This document shows, piece by piece, positions 9,518 through 18,064 of a DNA stretch of 64,000 bases. The notes under the pieces were generated by a model. The model saw only the letters and a list, made by a program, of their open reading frames with translations. It had not been told where the DNA came from and did not search any database. The stretch is taken from contig CALLPN010000008.1 in NCBI GenBank assembly GCA_938015435.1, positions 62,001 through 126,000 of the forward strand. The letters are read 5' to 3'. The first letter of the stretch is position 1. Every line of letters starts with the position of its first letter. Source of the DNA: an uncultured Saprospiraceae bacterium (lineage in GTDB: Bacteria; Bacteroidota; Bacteroidia; Chitinophagales; Saprospiraceae). Position numbers and translations under genes: made by a program.

Positions 9518-10360
9518 TTACTGTCGAATGAATTCTAAGATTGAATTCTTAGTCATTTCAAAATTGTCCCATAGAATTAAATGGCCTTCATTTGAATAAT
9601 ATTCTATGTCTAGAAAAGTACTATCAATCATACGGCGGCTATAATTTGTATTTACTTTAGGAGGGGCGAGAGCGTCATTTCCACCATGAATATGTAACAT
9701 TGGTATACGAACAGAGTGCCATGAAGATTCTATTTCTTCTAACGATTGGGCATGTTTAAATTTTTCAGATCCTGCGGTTATAAGATCATCGGTCAATATC
9801 CATTTAGTCATAGGCCAATAAGCAAAATAAGAAAACCAAAATATCGGTTCTTTTTCAGGATCTAATAATGGAGCTATCATTACTGCTCCGTCAATATTAT
9901 TTACTTCTATTGCCGCTGTATATCCTACAATCGGTCCACCATATGAATGGCCAATCAAAATTGTTTGTGGGTTAGAATATCTATTTATTATGTTAAGTAG
10001 AATCTGAGATTGATCCTTAATGCTTGTCATAGGGGATGATGAGGAACCTGCATAGCCTGGTCGATCATACACAATCATATCATAACTCTGAAAGCTGCTG
10101 TCACTGATATAATCGAGAAATGCATCAAAACTTCCTGGAGCACCATGAACAAATACAAGCAATGTATCAGATTCATTATTTATATGAATGGTACGGACTA
10201 TAGTATTATCAATATCTAAGTGTTCAATTGTAGCTTTGGGCAGTACGGTTAAAATATCGTCAGTATCATAGTACATAACTGCAGAACCGATGTGTAGCAA
10301 TAAAACTAGTAAAAGGCCTAACCCAAATACAAGCCACAGAATAATTTTAATCCATTTCAT
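9518..10360 (-). CDS. Membrane-anchored alpha/beta hydrolase
   Basis: An alpha/beta hydrolase of 280 residues with one N-terminal membrane segment (about residues 5-27, IILWLVFGLGLLLVLLLHIG). The oxyanion motif FVHGAPGS is near residue 71, the nucleophile GHSYGG near residue 139, the acid is probably in HIHGGNDALAPP near residue 227, and the histidine is in NEGHLILWD near residue 260. The substrate is unknown. It is monocistronic; the unrelated dihydroorotase gene lies about 200 bp upstream on the same strand. Confidence 0.88.
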   Translation of the reverse strand: MKWIKIILWLVFGLGLLLVLLLHIGSAVMYYDTDDILTVLPKATIEHLDIDNTIVRTIHINNESDTLLVFVHGAPGSFDAFLDYISDSSFQSYDMIVYDRPGYAGSSSSPMTSIKDQSQILLNIINRYSNPQTILIGHSYGGPIVGYTAAIEVNNIDGAVMIAPLLDPEKEPIFWFSYFAYWPMTKWILTDDLITAGSEKFKHAQSLEEIESSWHSVRIPMLHIHGGNDALAPPKVNTNYSRRMIDSTFLDIEYYSNEGHLILWDNFEMTKNSILEFIRQ

Positions 10361-10563
10361 TCGTGTATGATTGATAAATTGATACTCAAGGTTTATGCTC
10401 TACAATGGTAATCTAATTAGTAGGGCAAAGGAGGACTAAGCCTGCACCAGTCTTACTTGACGCTACTTAACATAATATTAATTATAGGAACAATATCACA
10501 TTCTCAGCATATAAGGACATCCTAGAGTAAGTCCTAGATAAGTGTGATTAATCCTTAAAATAA

Positions 10564-11907
10564 TTACCTATCAAAAGTTAAACGTTCGCCACAACCTTGA
10601 CGGAAAAGTTGAGTCTTATAATCGTAGACAATTTTTCCATTGACAATAGTATTCACATTTTTTCCTTTAAATGTTTTTCCCTCTAATGGTGACCAACCAC
10701 ATTTATAAGCGATGTTATCTGGCGCCACAGTAAATTCCAATTCAGGATCTACAATAGCAATATCAGCTTTGTATCCTTCATTTAGATAACCACGATCTCC
10801 TATTTGAAAACAGATTGCTGGTGTATGGCACATCTTATCTACAATCTGTTCGAGCGTAAAAATTCCATCTCTATAGAGCTCTAACATTATGTTAAGTGAA
10901 TGTTGGACTAGAGGAAGTCCTGAAGGCGCTTGGCTATATGGTTTGGATTTTTCCTCTATAGTATGCGGTGCGTGGTCTGTAGCAATAATGTCTATAGTTC
11001 CATCTAGCACTGCGGCTCGGATAGCGTCTCTATTATGAGCTGCCTTGATCGCTGGATTACACTTAATTTTATTACCTAATAGAGGATAATCGTCTGCTGT
11101 AAAATACATATGGTGTACACATGCTTCGCTAGTAATTCGCTTTTTATCAAGCGGAATTTCATTAGTAAACAAGGCAATTTCTTCGGCAGTACTAATATGA
11201 AGTATGTGAAGTCTTGTATTATGCTTCTTAGCTAGATTGGATGCTAGAGTTGATGATATAAGGCACCCCTCTGTATTTCTAATAAGCGGATGATGCGTTG
11301 CATTCAGATTCTCACCGTATTTTTCCTGAAATGAAGCCCTATTGGCTCTTATAGTCGCTTCATCTTCGCAATGTGTGGCGATCAGCATATCCACATTAGA
11401 AAAGATATTATTAAGCACTTGCTCATTATCAACGAGCATGTTTCCTGTACTAGAGCCCATAAATACTTTAACTCCACAAACGTTCTTAGGGTCTGTTTTG
11501 AGAACTTCTTCTATGTTCTCATTAGAAGCGCCCATAAAAAAGCTATAATTACTGTAGGCTGAACGCTTTGCTATGTCATACTTATCCTGCAATAACTCTT
11601 GGGTTAAAGCTGATGGCTTTGTATTTGGCATTTCCATGAATGTAGTAACACCTCCAGCTATAGCTGCTCGTGATTCACTCGCAATATCTGCCTTATAAGT
11701 CATTCCTGGCTCTCTGAAGTGTACTTGATCATCGATGATCCCTGGCATAACGTATTTGCCTTGAGCATCAATAACGGTATCGGCATCCAAATCAATTTTA
11801 GATGCAATCTTCACAATAAGATCATTCTTTATGTAGACATCACCATGAGTTATCACTCCCCTGTTGATTATCTGTCCGTTTTTGATCAGTAAAGTAGTAT
11901 TTGGCAT
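10564..11907 (-). CDS. pyrC: Dihydroorotase (class I type)
   Basis: Interconverts carbamoyl-aspartate and dihydroorotate in pyrimidine synthesis; an amidohydrolase-fold protein of 447 residues. The start was set at the ATG at 11907 (MPNTTLLIKNGQIINRG): the in-frame ATG at 11964 would add a hydrophobic stretch and place a TAGCTTTG promoter box inside the gene. Metal-site elements seen: QVHFREPG, the carbamylated lysine region GVKVFMGSS, ATHCEDE, LHILHIST and the aspartate in ATDHAPH. The first histidine of the usual HxH pair is glutamine. Allantoinase-like enzymes are an alternative, but the overall pattern fits the dihydroorotase group. Confidence 0.88.
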   Translation of the reverse strand: MPNTTLLIKNGQIINRGVITHGDVYIKNDLIVKIASKIDLDADTVIDAQGKYVMPGIIDDQVHFREPGMTYKADIASESRAAIAGGVTTFMEMPNTKPSALTQELLQDKYDIAKRSAYSNYSFFMGASNENIEEVLKTDPKNVCGVKVFMGSSTGNMLVDNEQVLNNIFSNVDMLIATHCEDEATIRANRASFQEKYGENLNATHHPLIRNTEGCLISSTLASNLAKKHNTRLHILHISTAEEIALFTNEIPLDKKRITSEACVHHMYFTADDYPLLGNKIKCNPAIKAAHNRDAIRAAVLDGTIDIIATDHAPHTIEEKSKPYSQAPSGLPLVQHSLNIMLELYRDGIFTLEQIVDKMCHTPAICFQIGDRGYLNEGYKADIAIVDPELEFTVAPDNIAYKCGWSPLEGKTFKGKNVNTIVNGKIVYDYKTQLFRQGCGERLTFDR

Positions 11908-11936
11908 AATATATATTGTTAATATTAATATTAGTC

Positions 11937-11944
11937 CAAAGCTA
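11937..11944 (-). promoter_or_regulatory. Probable -7 promoter element of the dihydroorotase gene
   Basis: The minus strand reads TAGCTTTG, matching TAnnTTTG, 29 bp upstream of the ATG at 11907. It lies inside the longer open frame that would begin at 11964, and so argues for the shorter protein. No clear -33 TTG was seen. Confidence 0.5.
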
Positions 11945-12069
11945 AAAATGATCTGACATTTCACCAGAATAACTTATATTATTTTTAATATAATCTTTGT
12001 TATTTACATAAGAAATGAAAAGATATGAGTCTCCATTATCTATTAATTATTATCACAACAAGATTGATT

Positions 12070-12723
12070 TTAGAATAACTTCACCCCTATACTTATATGA
12101 ATCAAAACATTCAACATTGAATATTCACCTTCTTCTTGATACCGCCTAAAAAAAAGTTGATCAGGAAAAAGGTCTGAATTTTCATGTTTGGTAGTTGTTA
12201 CTTTTATAGGGCCCGCTCCACATCCTATACCAGATTCAATAAAAAACAACTTATCCACTTGGATTCTTGCGCCGAAGGAAAAAATAAAACTTTGGGATTT
12301 TTTAATCCGTTCAAATGGAAGTTCCTCTATGAATGCACCTCCAAAACGAGCATAATTTGCCTCACCCTTTTCTTTAATTTTTCGAACGTTGTATTCTACA
12401 CCAATAAAGAATCTGTCATACGCTTCTATTCCTATTGGCAAGAAAAATTTGACACAAGGTCTTATTCTATATCCACTAAATCTATAGTCAGATCTCTTTC
12501 CATACAATAGCCCTCCATTAATTTGGAGTTGTATAAGGTTGAATAATCCATAATTTACTTTTGCTTGATATCCTGTCCATGGATTGATTAAAGCTGAAGG
12601 CACAAAAGCAACATACAGCCCATTAACACTTTGTGTCTTCACGATCTCTTCATCACCTTGAGGCTGAGCATGCACAGCACTCGACAAGCCTATAAATAGT
12701 ATAATTAATATGTAGTTTTTCAT
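12070..12723 (-). CDS. Putative outer-membrane beta-barrel protein
   Basis: Family not recognised. The 217-residue protein has a signal peptide (ILIILFIGLSSAVHAQ) and then alternating aromatic and polar strands (NGLYVAFVPSALINPWTGYQ, LIQLQINGGLLYG, FFIGVEYNVRK, SFIFSFGARIQ) that end in LIHISIGVKLF with a terminal phenylalanine, as barrel proteins often do. Its start codon overlaps the stop of the upstream LVIVD lipoprotein gene (TAATG), so the two are probably translationally coupled. It is the last gene of a three-gene operon. Confidence 0.72.
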   Translation of the reverse strand: MKNYILIILFIGLSSAVHAQPQGDEEIVKTQSVNGLYVAFVPSALINPWTGYQAKVNYGLFNLIQLQINGGLLYGKRSDYRFSGYRIRPCVKFFLPIGIEAYDRFFIGVEYNVRKIKEKGEANYARFGGAFIEELPFERIKKSQSFIFSFGARIQVDKLFFIESGIGCGAGPIKVTTTKHENSDLFPDQLFFRRYQEEGEYSMLNVLIHISIGVKLF

Positions 12724-13493
12724 TAGAATTCTAATATTCCAAGTGCAACAATAGCGGTAATGTCAGAATAATCATACTGTCTTAATTGATCTTCTCCAAT
12801 GACAATGAGAAGATCATCTCTTGCTATTACATCTCTAGTTGTCTGACCTGCTAAGTGCCCTATTTCAGTAATGTTTTCAATATCAGATTTATCAAAAACC
12901 ATTAAGCCATTGATACCATCGCAAACGAATAGAAAATTACCATCTATTGAAAGTCCTCTTGGATCCACCATTTCTCTCTCTGAGATCAAAATAGGATTAG
13001 AAATATTCGCGACATCATAGATCAATAATTTATTGAAGGGTTCTGGTCTAAAACAGCTACTGTTTGCAGAAGATGTTGTAGTCGTAAGTGTTACATATGC
13101 ATAATCGCCATCGCTTATGACAGGATCACAAGGAGTCTGACCAGCTTGAAATGTACCATATGATGTCTCACTTTTCTCAATCGGAATTCCGTTATCACCA
13201 ATTTCAAAAATATATAATGACCTTGCGGACCCAACAAACAATATACCGCTAAAATGATATACCGTTTCTATTTCGAAACCTAGATTCTGCTTATCTATTT
13301 CTACAGGATCTCTGGGATCTGTAACATTATACGTCGTTATAAAAGTTGGATCTACTTGATAGAGATAATTCCCAACAGCAATCATACTAGAATAAGAACT
13401 ATTCGTTCCTGTAGAAGCCAAGCTATCGTCAGAAGTGCATCTAATACTTGTTAGTAAAAAAGCGAATAGTGTGAAATAACATATATTTTTCAT
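12723..13493 (-). CDS. LVIVD-repeat lipoprotein
   Basis: A lipoprotein of 256 residues: signal peptide with lipobox cysteine near residue 19 (LLTSIRCTSDD). The mature protein has about five repeats of the LVIVD beta-propeller type, each with the pattern YLYQVDPTFITTYNVTDPRDPVEI, LYIFEIGDNGIPIEKS, LLIYDVANISNPILIS, LFVCDGINGLMVFDKSDIENITEI and LIVIGEDQLRQYDYSDI. Cell-surface or periplasmic location is expected and binding function unknown. It sits between a second LVIVD lipoprotein gene and a beta-barrel gene. Confidence 0.82.
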   Translation of the reverse strand: MKNICYFTLFAFLLTSIRCTSDDSLASTGTNSSYSSMIAVGNYLYQVDPTFITTYNVTDPRDPVEIDKQNLGFEIETVYHFSGILFVGSARSLYIFEIGDNGIPIEKSETSYGTFQAGQTPCDPVISDGDYAYVTLTTTTSSANSSCFRPEPFNKLLIYDVANISNPILISEREMVDPRGLSIDGNFLFVCDGINGLMVFDKSDIENITEIGHLAGQTTRDVIARDDLLIVIGEDQLRQYDYSDITAIVALGILEF

Positions 13494-13512
13494 AGCTACA
13501 ATTGATTATTTT

Positions 13513-14040
13513 TTATCGGAATGTTCTACATTTTGGATTGGTCAATTCTTCATTTACCCATTCAAATACTACTCCCTTTTCTGGGTCTACACACTCAAAA
13601 TATCCAGTATAATCTAATGGATATAGGCCTAATCCTTGTGCAGAATTCTCTATTTCTAAAATATTTACAATAGTAACATTCATAAAATCCGAAATGTCCA
13701 CTGTAATAAGGTAATTGGCGAGAGAAATAATCATACTATCATCAAGAGCTACGACTCCTATAATACCCGGCATTTCTATAAAGGCAAAATTGATAGGACT
13801 AGAAGGATTTTGATTATCGATGATGTGTACTCCCATGCCTTTCTCTAGTAGTAGTAGATAATCTCCATAAATTACAAAATTAGAAAGCTCGTCATACGGC
13901 ATAGCATCTGCCGAAATATTCTGTCCTTCTATCAAAGTGGTATATCGTGGGGATAAGCCGGGTCTGATAACATCTTCAACTATTTCTTCACCACATTGGA
14001 CGAAAATCAGGCAAGCCAAAAGTAAAAATATGAATTTCAT
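13513..14040 (-). CDS. Short LVIVD-type lipoprotein
   Basis: First gene of the LVIVD operon, 175 residues. The signal peptide MKFIFLLLACLIFVQC gives a lipobox cysteine at residue 16. Two LVIVD-like units are visible (YLLLLEKGMGVHIIDNQNPS and YLITVDISDFMNVTIVNIL), fewer than in its neighbour, and the tail YFECVDPEKGVVFEW ... NPKCRTF carries two cysteines. It could be a small dedicated member of the family or a shortened paralog. The neighbour starts 19 bp after its stop. Confidence 0.72.
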   Translation of the reverse strand: MKFIFLLLACLIFVQCGEEIVEDVIRPGLSPRYTTLIEGQNISADAMPYDELSNFVIYGDYLLLLEKGMGVHIIDNQNPSSPINFAFIEMPGIIGVVALDDSMIISLANYLITVDISDFMNVTIVNILEIENSAQGLGLYPLDYTGYFECVDPEKGVVFEWVNEELTNPKCRTFR

Positions 14041-14227
14041 CAGTAATTCGTTTTTAGAATAACGATAAGAAAAACAGATTCGCTTCTGATTTTTTAAATT
14101 TAATTTGCTGCAATTATCTATTTTATATAACTGAGCGTGATTGTGATAGAAAGTGTTCCAATTTATCTAATGCTTTGAGATATAACCCAACAATAACTAT
14201 TTATGCATAAGATTATTATGTAAAAAC

Positions 14228-14258
14228 TTGCACTACCTAAGAATCTTATGTATGTTTG
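14228..14258 (+). promoter_or_regulatory. Promoter of the PadR gene (leaderless geometry)
   Basis: A TTG at 14228-14230, a 20 bp spacer and TATGTTTG at 14251-14258 form a full Bacteroidota promoter. The ATG follows 4 bp after the -7 box, so transcription would start at or very near the A of the start codon and give a leaderless mRNA. Confidence 0.7.
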
Positions 14259-14262
14259 AGAA

Positions 14263-14592
14263 ATGAACGCTAAACTACTTAGAGGAAGCTTAGATACTAT
14301 AATCATCAAACTTTTGAATGATCATGGAGAGATGTATGGCTACGAAATCACTCAGAAGGTAAAAGATATTACCGGAGAAGAGGTCAAAATAACAGAAGGG
14401 GCGCTCTACCCTTCATTACATAAACTAGAAGGCAAAGGCATATTATCTGTAGAAACTAGAAGTATTGGAAATCGATTTAGAAAGTACTATTCAATTACTA
14501 AAGAAGGTAAATCCGAACTGGCTACTATGCTAGAGGATATGAAAATTTATATGAATAGTATGGAGTTGATACTCAATACAAAATTGACATAA
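14263..14592 (+). CDS. PadR family transcriptional regulator
   Basis: A winged-helix DNA-binding protein of 109 residues: LLRGSLDTIIIKLLNDHGEMYGYEI and the wing region TEGALYPSLHKLEGKGILSVET ... KYYSITKEGKSEL are the PadR signature. It opens a four-gene unit: the stop is 2 bp from the first of three paralogous membrane proteins. PadR genes next to HAAS/DUF1700-like membrane proteins are a known arrangement, in which the regulator represses its own operon; that role is inferred here. Its own promoter has leaderless geometry. Confidence 0.93.
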   Translation: MNAKLLRGSLDTIIIKLLNDHGEMYGYEITQKVKDITGEEVKITEGALYPSLHKLEGKGILSVETRSIGNRFRKYYSITKEGKSELATMLEDMKIYMNSMELILNTKLT

Positions 14593-14594
14593 TC

Positions 14595-15296
14595 ATGAGT
14601 ACTTCACTAACTCAGCATGAAATAAAAATACTCTTTTCTGTTATTCAAAAGAAAGGAGTTAAGTATGTCGATGTACAACATGAGATTGTGGATCATTTAG
14701 CTTCGGATATCGAATTGAATAAGAATAGACATCCCAATTTAAATTTTCAAGGACATATTGATTTAGCGTTTAATAAGTTCCCTTCGGATCTTCGGAAAAT
14801 TGTTAGATCGAAAGAGAAATCAATGAATCGTTATTGGCAAAGAAGAACTTTAACTTTTATGAAATCATACTTTCAACTTCCAACAATTATTACAACAATT
14901 ATTCTATATCTATTAATTGTAATTGGCAGTTTATATTTTGGAAGATACGTTTTAGTTCCTGTATTTATATTGATGCTGACTACGATCGTATTTACATTGA
15001 TAAAATCTTATAACAATTCAAATTACTCAAAAGAAAACGAAAAGAAATATTTAGTATTAAGAATGTTCTTTGGTCAGACTATTACAATGATCGTTCTACC
15101 CACTACTTTACTTAATGTCTTGCATATATTCAAATCAGAAAGTAGTGATATTTTTAGTCAAACCTGGATGATTTATGTGATTTCAGCAATTGCAACATTT
15201 ACTTTCATGTGGTGTCATGCGTGCTTGACTGCATTTCCCATTATGCTAGAAGAAGAACTAAAATTAAAGTATCCTTATTTAACTCTATCTATTTAG
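14595..15296 (+). CDS. HAAS-like membrane protein, paralog 1
   Basis: A 233-residue membrane protein. The soluble N-terminal helical part (residues 1 to about 75) carries KYVDVQHEIVDHLASDIE near residues 24-41, a motif shared with the next two genes and similar to the N-terminal HAAS-type domain found next to PadR regulators. Four hydrophobic segments follow (around residues 95-125, 128-142, 165-180 and 195-215). Function is unknown; signalling or membrane stress response under PadR control is inferred from context. It starts 2 bp after padR, and the next gene starts 5 bp after it. Confidence 0.8.
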   Translation: MSTSLTQHEIKILFSVIQKKGVKYVDVQHEIVDHLASDIELNKNRHPNLNFQGHIDLAFNKFPSDLRKIVRSKEKSMNRYWQRRTLTFMKSYFQLPTIITTIILYLLIVIGSLYFGRYVLVPVFILMLTTIVFTLIKSYNNSNYSKENEKKYLVLRMFFGQTITMIVLPTTLLNVLHIFKSESSDIFSQTWMIYVISAIATFTFMWCHACLTAFPIMLEEELKLKYPYLTLSI

Positions 15297-15301
15297 AACA
15301 T

Positions 15302-16045
15302 ATGCAACTTAATCAAAAACAAATAGAAAAATTGTTTGTGTTCGTTGAGAAGAAAGGCGTGAAGTATTATGATGTACAGCACGAAATTGTAGATCACTTG
15401 GCCACTTCTATTGAATCAATAATGATGGAAAGCAAAAGTATATCATTTGATCAAGCATTATATACAGTGTATAGTGATTATCCCATCACCGGATTTGCGC
15501 AGTACACTGTTGATCTTGAAGAATCTCTTTGGACATTCTGGATTAGAAAGATACTAGCTCTAGTCACCATAGGATATGGATTTCCAACCCTTGCATTATT
15601 AGCTTGCCTAACTTATAGTATATACAATACACTTGTAACTAATGGTTCAAATGCTTTAGACTCACTTTTTTACGGAACAACTGCATTAGGACTCATAGCG
15701 GTATTTATATTTGCGAGACAATTTGGAAGGTTCGGAATTGATATGATGTTGTATTATGGAATTGAAGTTTTAGAAGATGATCTCAACGATAGGTTATTAT
15801 ATTATAGAGTTCTAAAAATCATTACTCTGGCGGTGATCTTTGGTTCATTGTTTTTATCGCGAATAGCGAACATATTTGTTCAAGATCTTAACTTCGTTGC
15901 AACTGAAGGATTATCAAATCCTATATTGATTTTATCAATATTTTCTTCAATATCTGTCTATTGGTCTTTGGCGGTTATCTTTTATTTTCCTAATATGATC
16001 AAGGATGTAATTGCCAATAAGTATAATCACGTAGTAATAGCATAA
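15302..16045 (+). CDS. HAAS-like membrane protein, paralog 2
   Basis: The second of three tandem paralogs, 247 residues. I chose the ATG at 15302 (MQLNQKQIEKLFVFVEKKGV) because it lines up with the starts of the neighbours and follows the upstream stop by 5 bp; the frame is open further upstream but only as overlap with the previous gene. The shared motif KYYDVQHEIVDHLATSIE is near residues 20-37. Four hydrophobic segments follow, including TIGYGFPTLALLACLTYSIY and ALGLIAVFIFARQF. Confidence 0.8.
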   Translation: MQLNQKQIEKLFVFVEKKGVKYYDVQHEIVDHLATSIESIMMESKSISFDQALYTVYSDYPITGFAQYTVDLEESLWTFWIRKILALVTIGYGFPTLALLACLTYSIYNTLVTNGSNALDSLFYGTTALGLIAVFIFARQFGRFGIDMMLYYGIEVLEDDLNDRLLYYRVLKIITLAVIFGSLFLSRIANIFVQDLNFVATEGLSNPILILSIFSSISVYWSLAVIFYFPNMIKDVIANKYNHVVIA

Positions 16046-16056
16046 ACTTAATTAGA

Positions 16057-16761
16057 ATGAAATTATTATCTAAAGTACAGATCTCTTCATTATTTGATTT
16101 TACAAAATCAAAGTATGTTCGTTTTATCGATGTCCAGCACGAACTGGTAGATCATTTGGCTTCTGATATTGAAGTTGAAATGAACGCAGATTCTGCACTT
16201 ACTTTTGAAAAGGCATTAGATAAGGTTTATTCAAAATTTCCAATCAGTGGTTTTTCAAAATTTGTAAGTCAAAGTGAATCAGCAATGAATAAATATTGGC
16301 TGAAACTAATACTCTCTCAGTTTACTGTATTTGCCGGGGTGCCATTCTTAATATTACTTTCAATCTTAGCTTTCGTTCAATATCAATTGATAGTATTATT
16401 TGGGACTCCAGTATTTTATGCTTTAATGATATTAGCAATTGTAACGGGCTATGGATCCATATGGGGGCTGCGATCAATAATCAAGAGTAAAAACGGTAAT
16501 TTGGATGATAAATATCTAGTAGTTTCTATATTTAAAGGCTTCGCTATGGCATTCTCTTTTGGACCTCTTTTATTTAGTAATTTATTAAGTGACTTTCGTT
16601 GGATACATAGTATTACAGAAGATATGACATTGCAGATTACTTTATTTTCATTGATGTTTAGTTTGAGTTTTCTTTGGAATGCCATGGCATACTATCGATT
16701 CCCACAATTAATTAGATCTGAACTTAATGAGAAATACGCACACCTAAACTTATCGGTCTAA
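16057..16761 (+). CDS. HAAS-like membrane protein, paralog 3
   Basis: Third paralog of the PadR operon, 234 residues. The N-terminal motif YVRFIDVQHELVDHLASDIE lies near residues 20-39, followed by KYWLKLILSQF at the point where the membrane region begins, as in paralog 1 (RYWQRRTLTF). Four hydrophobic segments follow (for example FAGVPFLILLSILAFVQYQLIVL and FYALMILAIVTGYGSIWG). The three proteins clearly arose by tandem duplication but have diverged strongly outside the motif. Function is unknown. Confidence 0.8.
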   Translation: MKLLSKVQISSLFDFTKSKYVRFIDVQHELVDHLASDIEVEMNADSALTFEKALDKVYSKFPISGFSKFVSQSESAMNKYWLKLILSQFTVFAGVPFLILLSILAFVQYQLIVLFGTPVFYALMILAIVTGYGSIWGLRSIIKSKNGNLDDKYLVVSIFKGFAMAFSFGPLLFSNLLSDFRWIHSITEDMTLQITLFSLMFSLSFLWNAMAYYRFPQLIRSELNEKYAHLNLSV

Positions 16762-16787
16762 TCGCTAAGATATCTAGCTTCTAAACA

Positions 16788-16795
16788 TATCTTTG
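16788..16795 (+). promoter_or_regulatory. Probable -7 promoter element of the purK operon
   Basis: TATCTTTG matches the Bacteroidota -7 element and lies about 115 bp upstream of the purK start codon, 27 bp after the stop of the preceding operon. The -33 TTG is not obvious. The leader contains a 17-codon open frame (16851-16904) for which I see no support. Confidence 0.45.
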
Positions 16796-16909
16796 CAGCT
16801 CATTGTATTGAGCGTATTCTTTCAATATAACTTAATGTGCTATACTACGCATGAATAGTCATATAGAAATCAGGATATCGCTACGAACGGTTAAAAAGAC
16901 ATAATAATC

Positions 16910-18061
16910 TTGAGCTATACAAATCAAAAAATAGGCGTCCTTGGCGGAGGTCAATTAGGTAAAATGCTGGGTCAATCTGCTTCTATGATGGGCCTACAAA
17001 TGCACGTATTAGATACAGATAAATCATTTCCTGCGGCGGCTTCTTGCATGTCATTCACAGAAGGTTCATTTAAAGATTATGATGCTATCATGGCTTTTGC
17101 TGCAGACAAAGATATCATTACAGTCGAAATCGAACTCGTAAATACTGATGCTTTGCATGATCTAGAAAAGCAAGGTAAGCAGGTCTATCCTCAACCACAT
17201 TTGCTTGATATGATCAAGGATAAAGGCTTGCAAAAGCAATTTTATCAAGAAAGAAGCTTAGTGACTTCGGATTTTGTCTTGGTAAATGATGCAGCACAGA
17301 TCAAACAATGGGTACTTGATGGGAAATTATCAGTACCATTTGTTCAGAAAGCCAGAACGGATGGTTATGATGGACGCGGTGTTCATATTGTAAGGCACAT
17401 CACTGATCTTCAGAATTTACTTGATGTAAAATCTGTTATAGAACCTTTGGTAGATATCGATAGGGAAATAGCTGTAATTGTAGCTAGAAACCCTCAAGGT
17501 GATATTTCATCGTTTCCGGTTGTAGATATGGAGTTTCACCCTACTGCGAATTTAGTTGAGTATCTGTTTTCACCTTCTAGAGTTAATGAAGAGGTCCAAG
17601 AGCAAGCTATCAAACTAGCAGAATCCATCGCTAAAGAAATGAAGATCGTAGGTCTGCTAGCTGTAGAACTGTTCCTTACTAAGGACAATGAATTATTGAT
17701 CAATGAAGTAGCACCGCGTCCACATAATAGTGGTCATCATACTATTGAAGCTAATATCACATCTCAATATGAGCAGCATCTAAGAGCGATTTGCGGTATG
17801 CCCTTAGGAGATACTGCCCTCACTCAACCTGCAGTCATGGTAAATCTATTAGGTGCGGCAGGCTATACTGGTGAGGCTCATTACGAAAATATAGATCAAT
17901 GCCTAGCTACTTCTGGAGCGCATATTCATCTATATGGCAAAAGCATCACCAAGCCATATCGCAAGATGGGACATGCCACTATCGTAGATCAAGATTTGGA
18001 CACTGCAATCGAAAAAGCTACATTCGTAAAAGATACACTTAAAATCATCTCTAAAAACTAA
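16910..18061 (+). CDS. purK: N5-carboxyaminoimidazole ribonucleotide synthase
   Basis: ATP-dependent carboxylation of AIR to N5-CAIR in purine synthesis. An ATP-grasp protein of 383 residues: N-terminal KIGVLGGGQLGKMLGQSA, lysine and loop KARTDGYDGRGVH near residue 145, NEVAPRPHNSGHHT near residue 263, and a C-terminal lid ending GKSITKPYRKMGHATI. The start codon is TTG; no in-frame ATG lies close enough upstream, and the glycine-rich motif must be included. purE follows 3 bp after the stop, and two membrane-protein genes continue the operon. Confidence 0.95.
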   Translation: MSYTNQKIGVLGGGQLGKMLGQSASMMGLQMHVLDTDKSFPAAASCMSFTEGSFKDYDAIMAFAADKDIITVEIELVNTDALHDLEKQGKQVYPQPHLLDMIKDKGLQKQFYQERSLVTSDFVLVNDAAQIKQWVLDGKLSVPFVQKARTDGYDGRGVHIVRHITDLQNLLDVKSVIEPLVDIDREIAVIVARNPQGDISSFPVVDMEFHPTANLVEYLFSPSRVNEEVQEQAIKLAESIAKEMKIVGLLAVELFLTKDNELLINEVAPRPHNSGHHTIEANITSQYEQHLRAICGMPLGDTALTQPAVMVNLLGAAGYTGEAHYENIDQCLATSGAHIHLYGKSITKPYRKMGHATIVDQDLDTAIEKATFVKDTLKIISKN

Positions 18062-18064
18062 TCT

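Noticed and set aside
10361..10563. Possible attenuator or terminator between dihydroorotase and the hydrolase gene
   Set aside because: Only short imperfect repeats (TCCTAGAGTAAGTCCTAGA) are present, with no T tract or stable stem.
16851..16904. 17-codon upstream open frame before purK
   Set aside because: No purine-related codon pattern, attenuator hairpin or ribosome-binding site supports a leader peptide.
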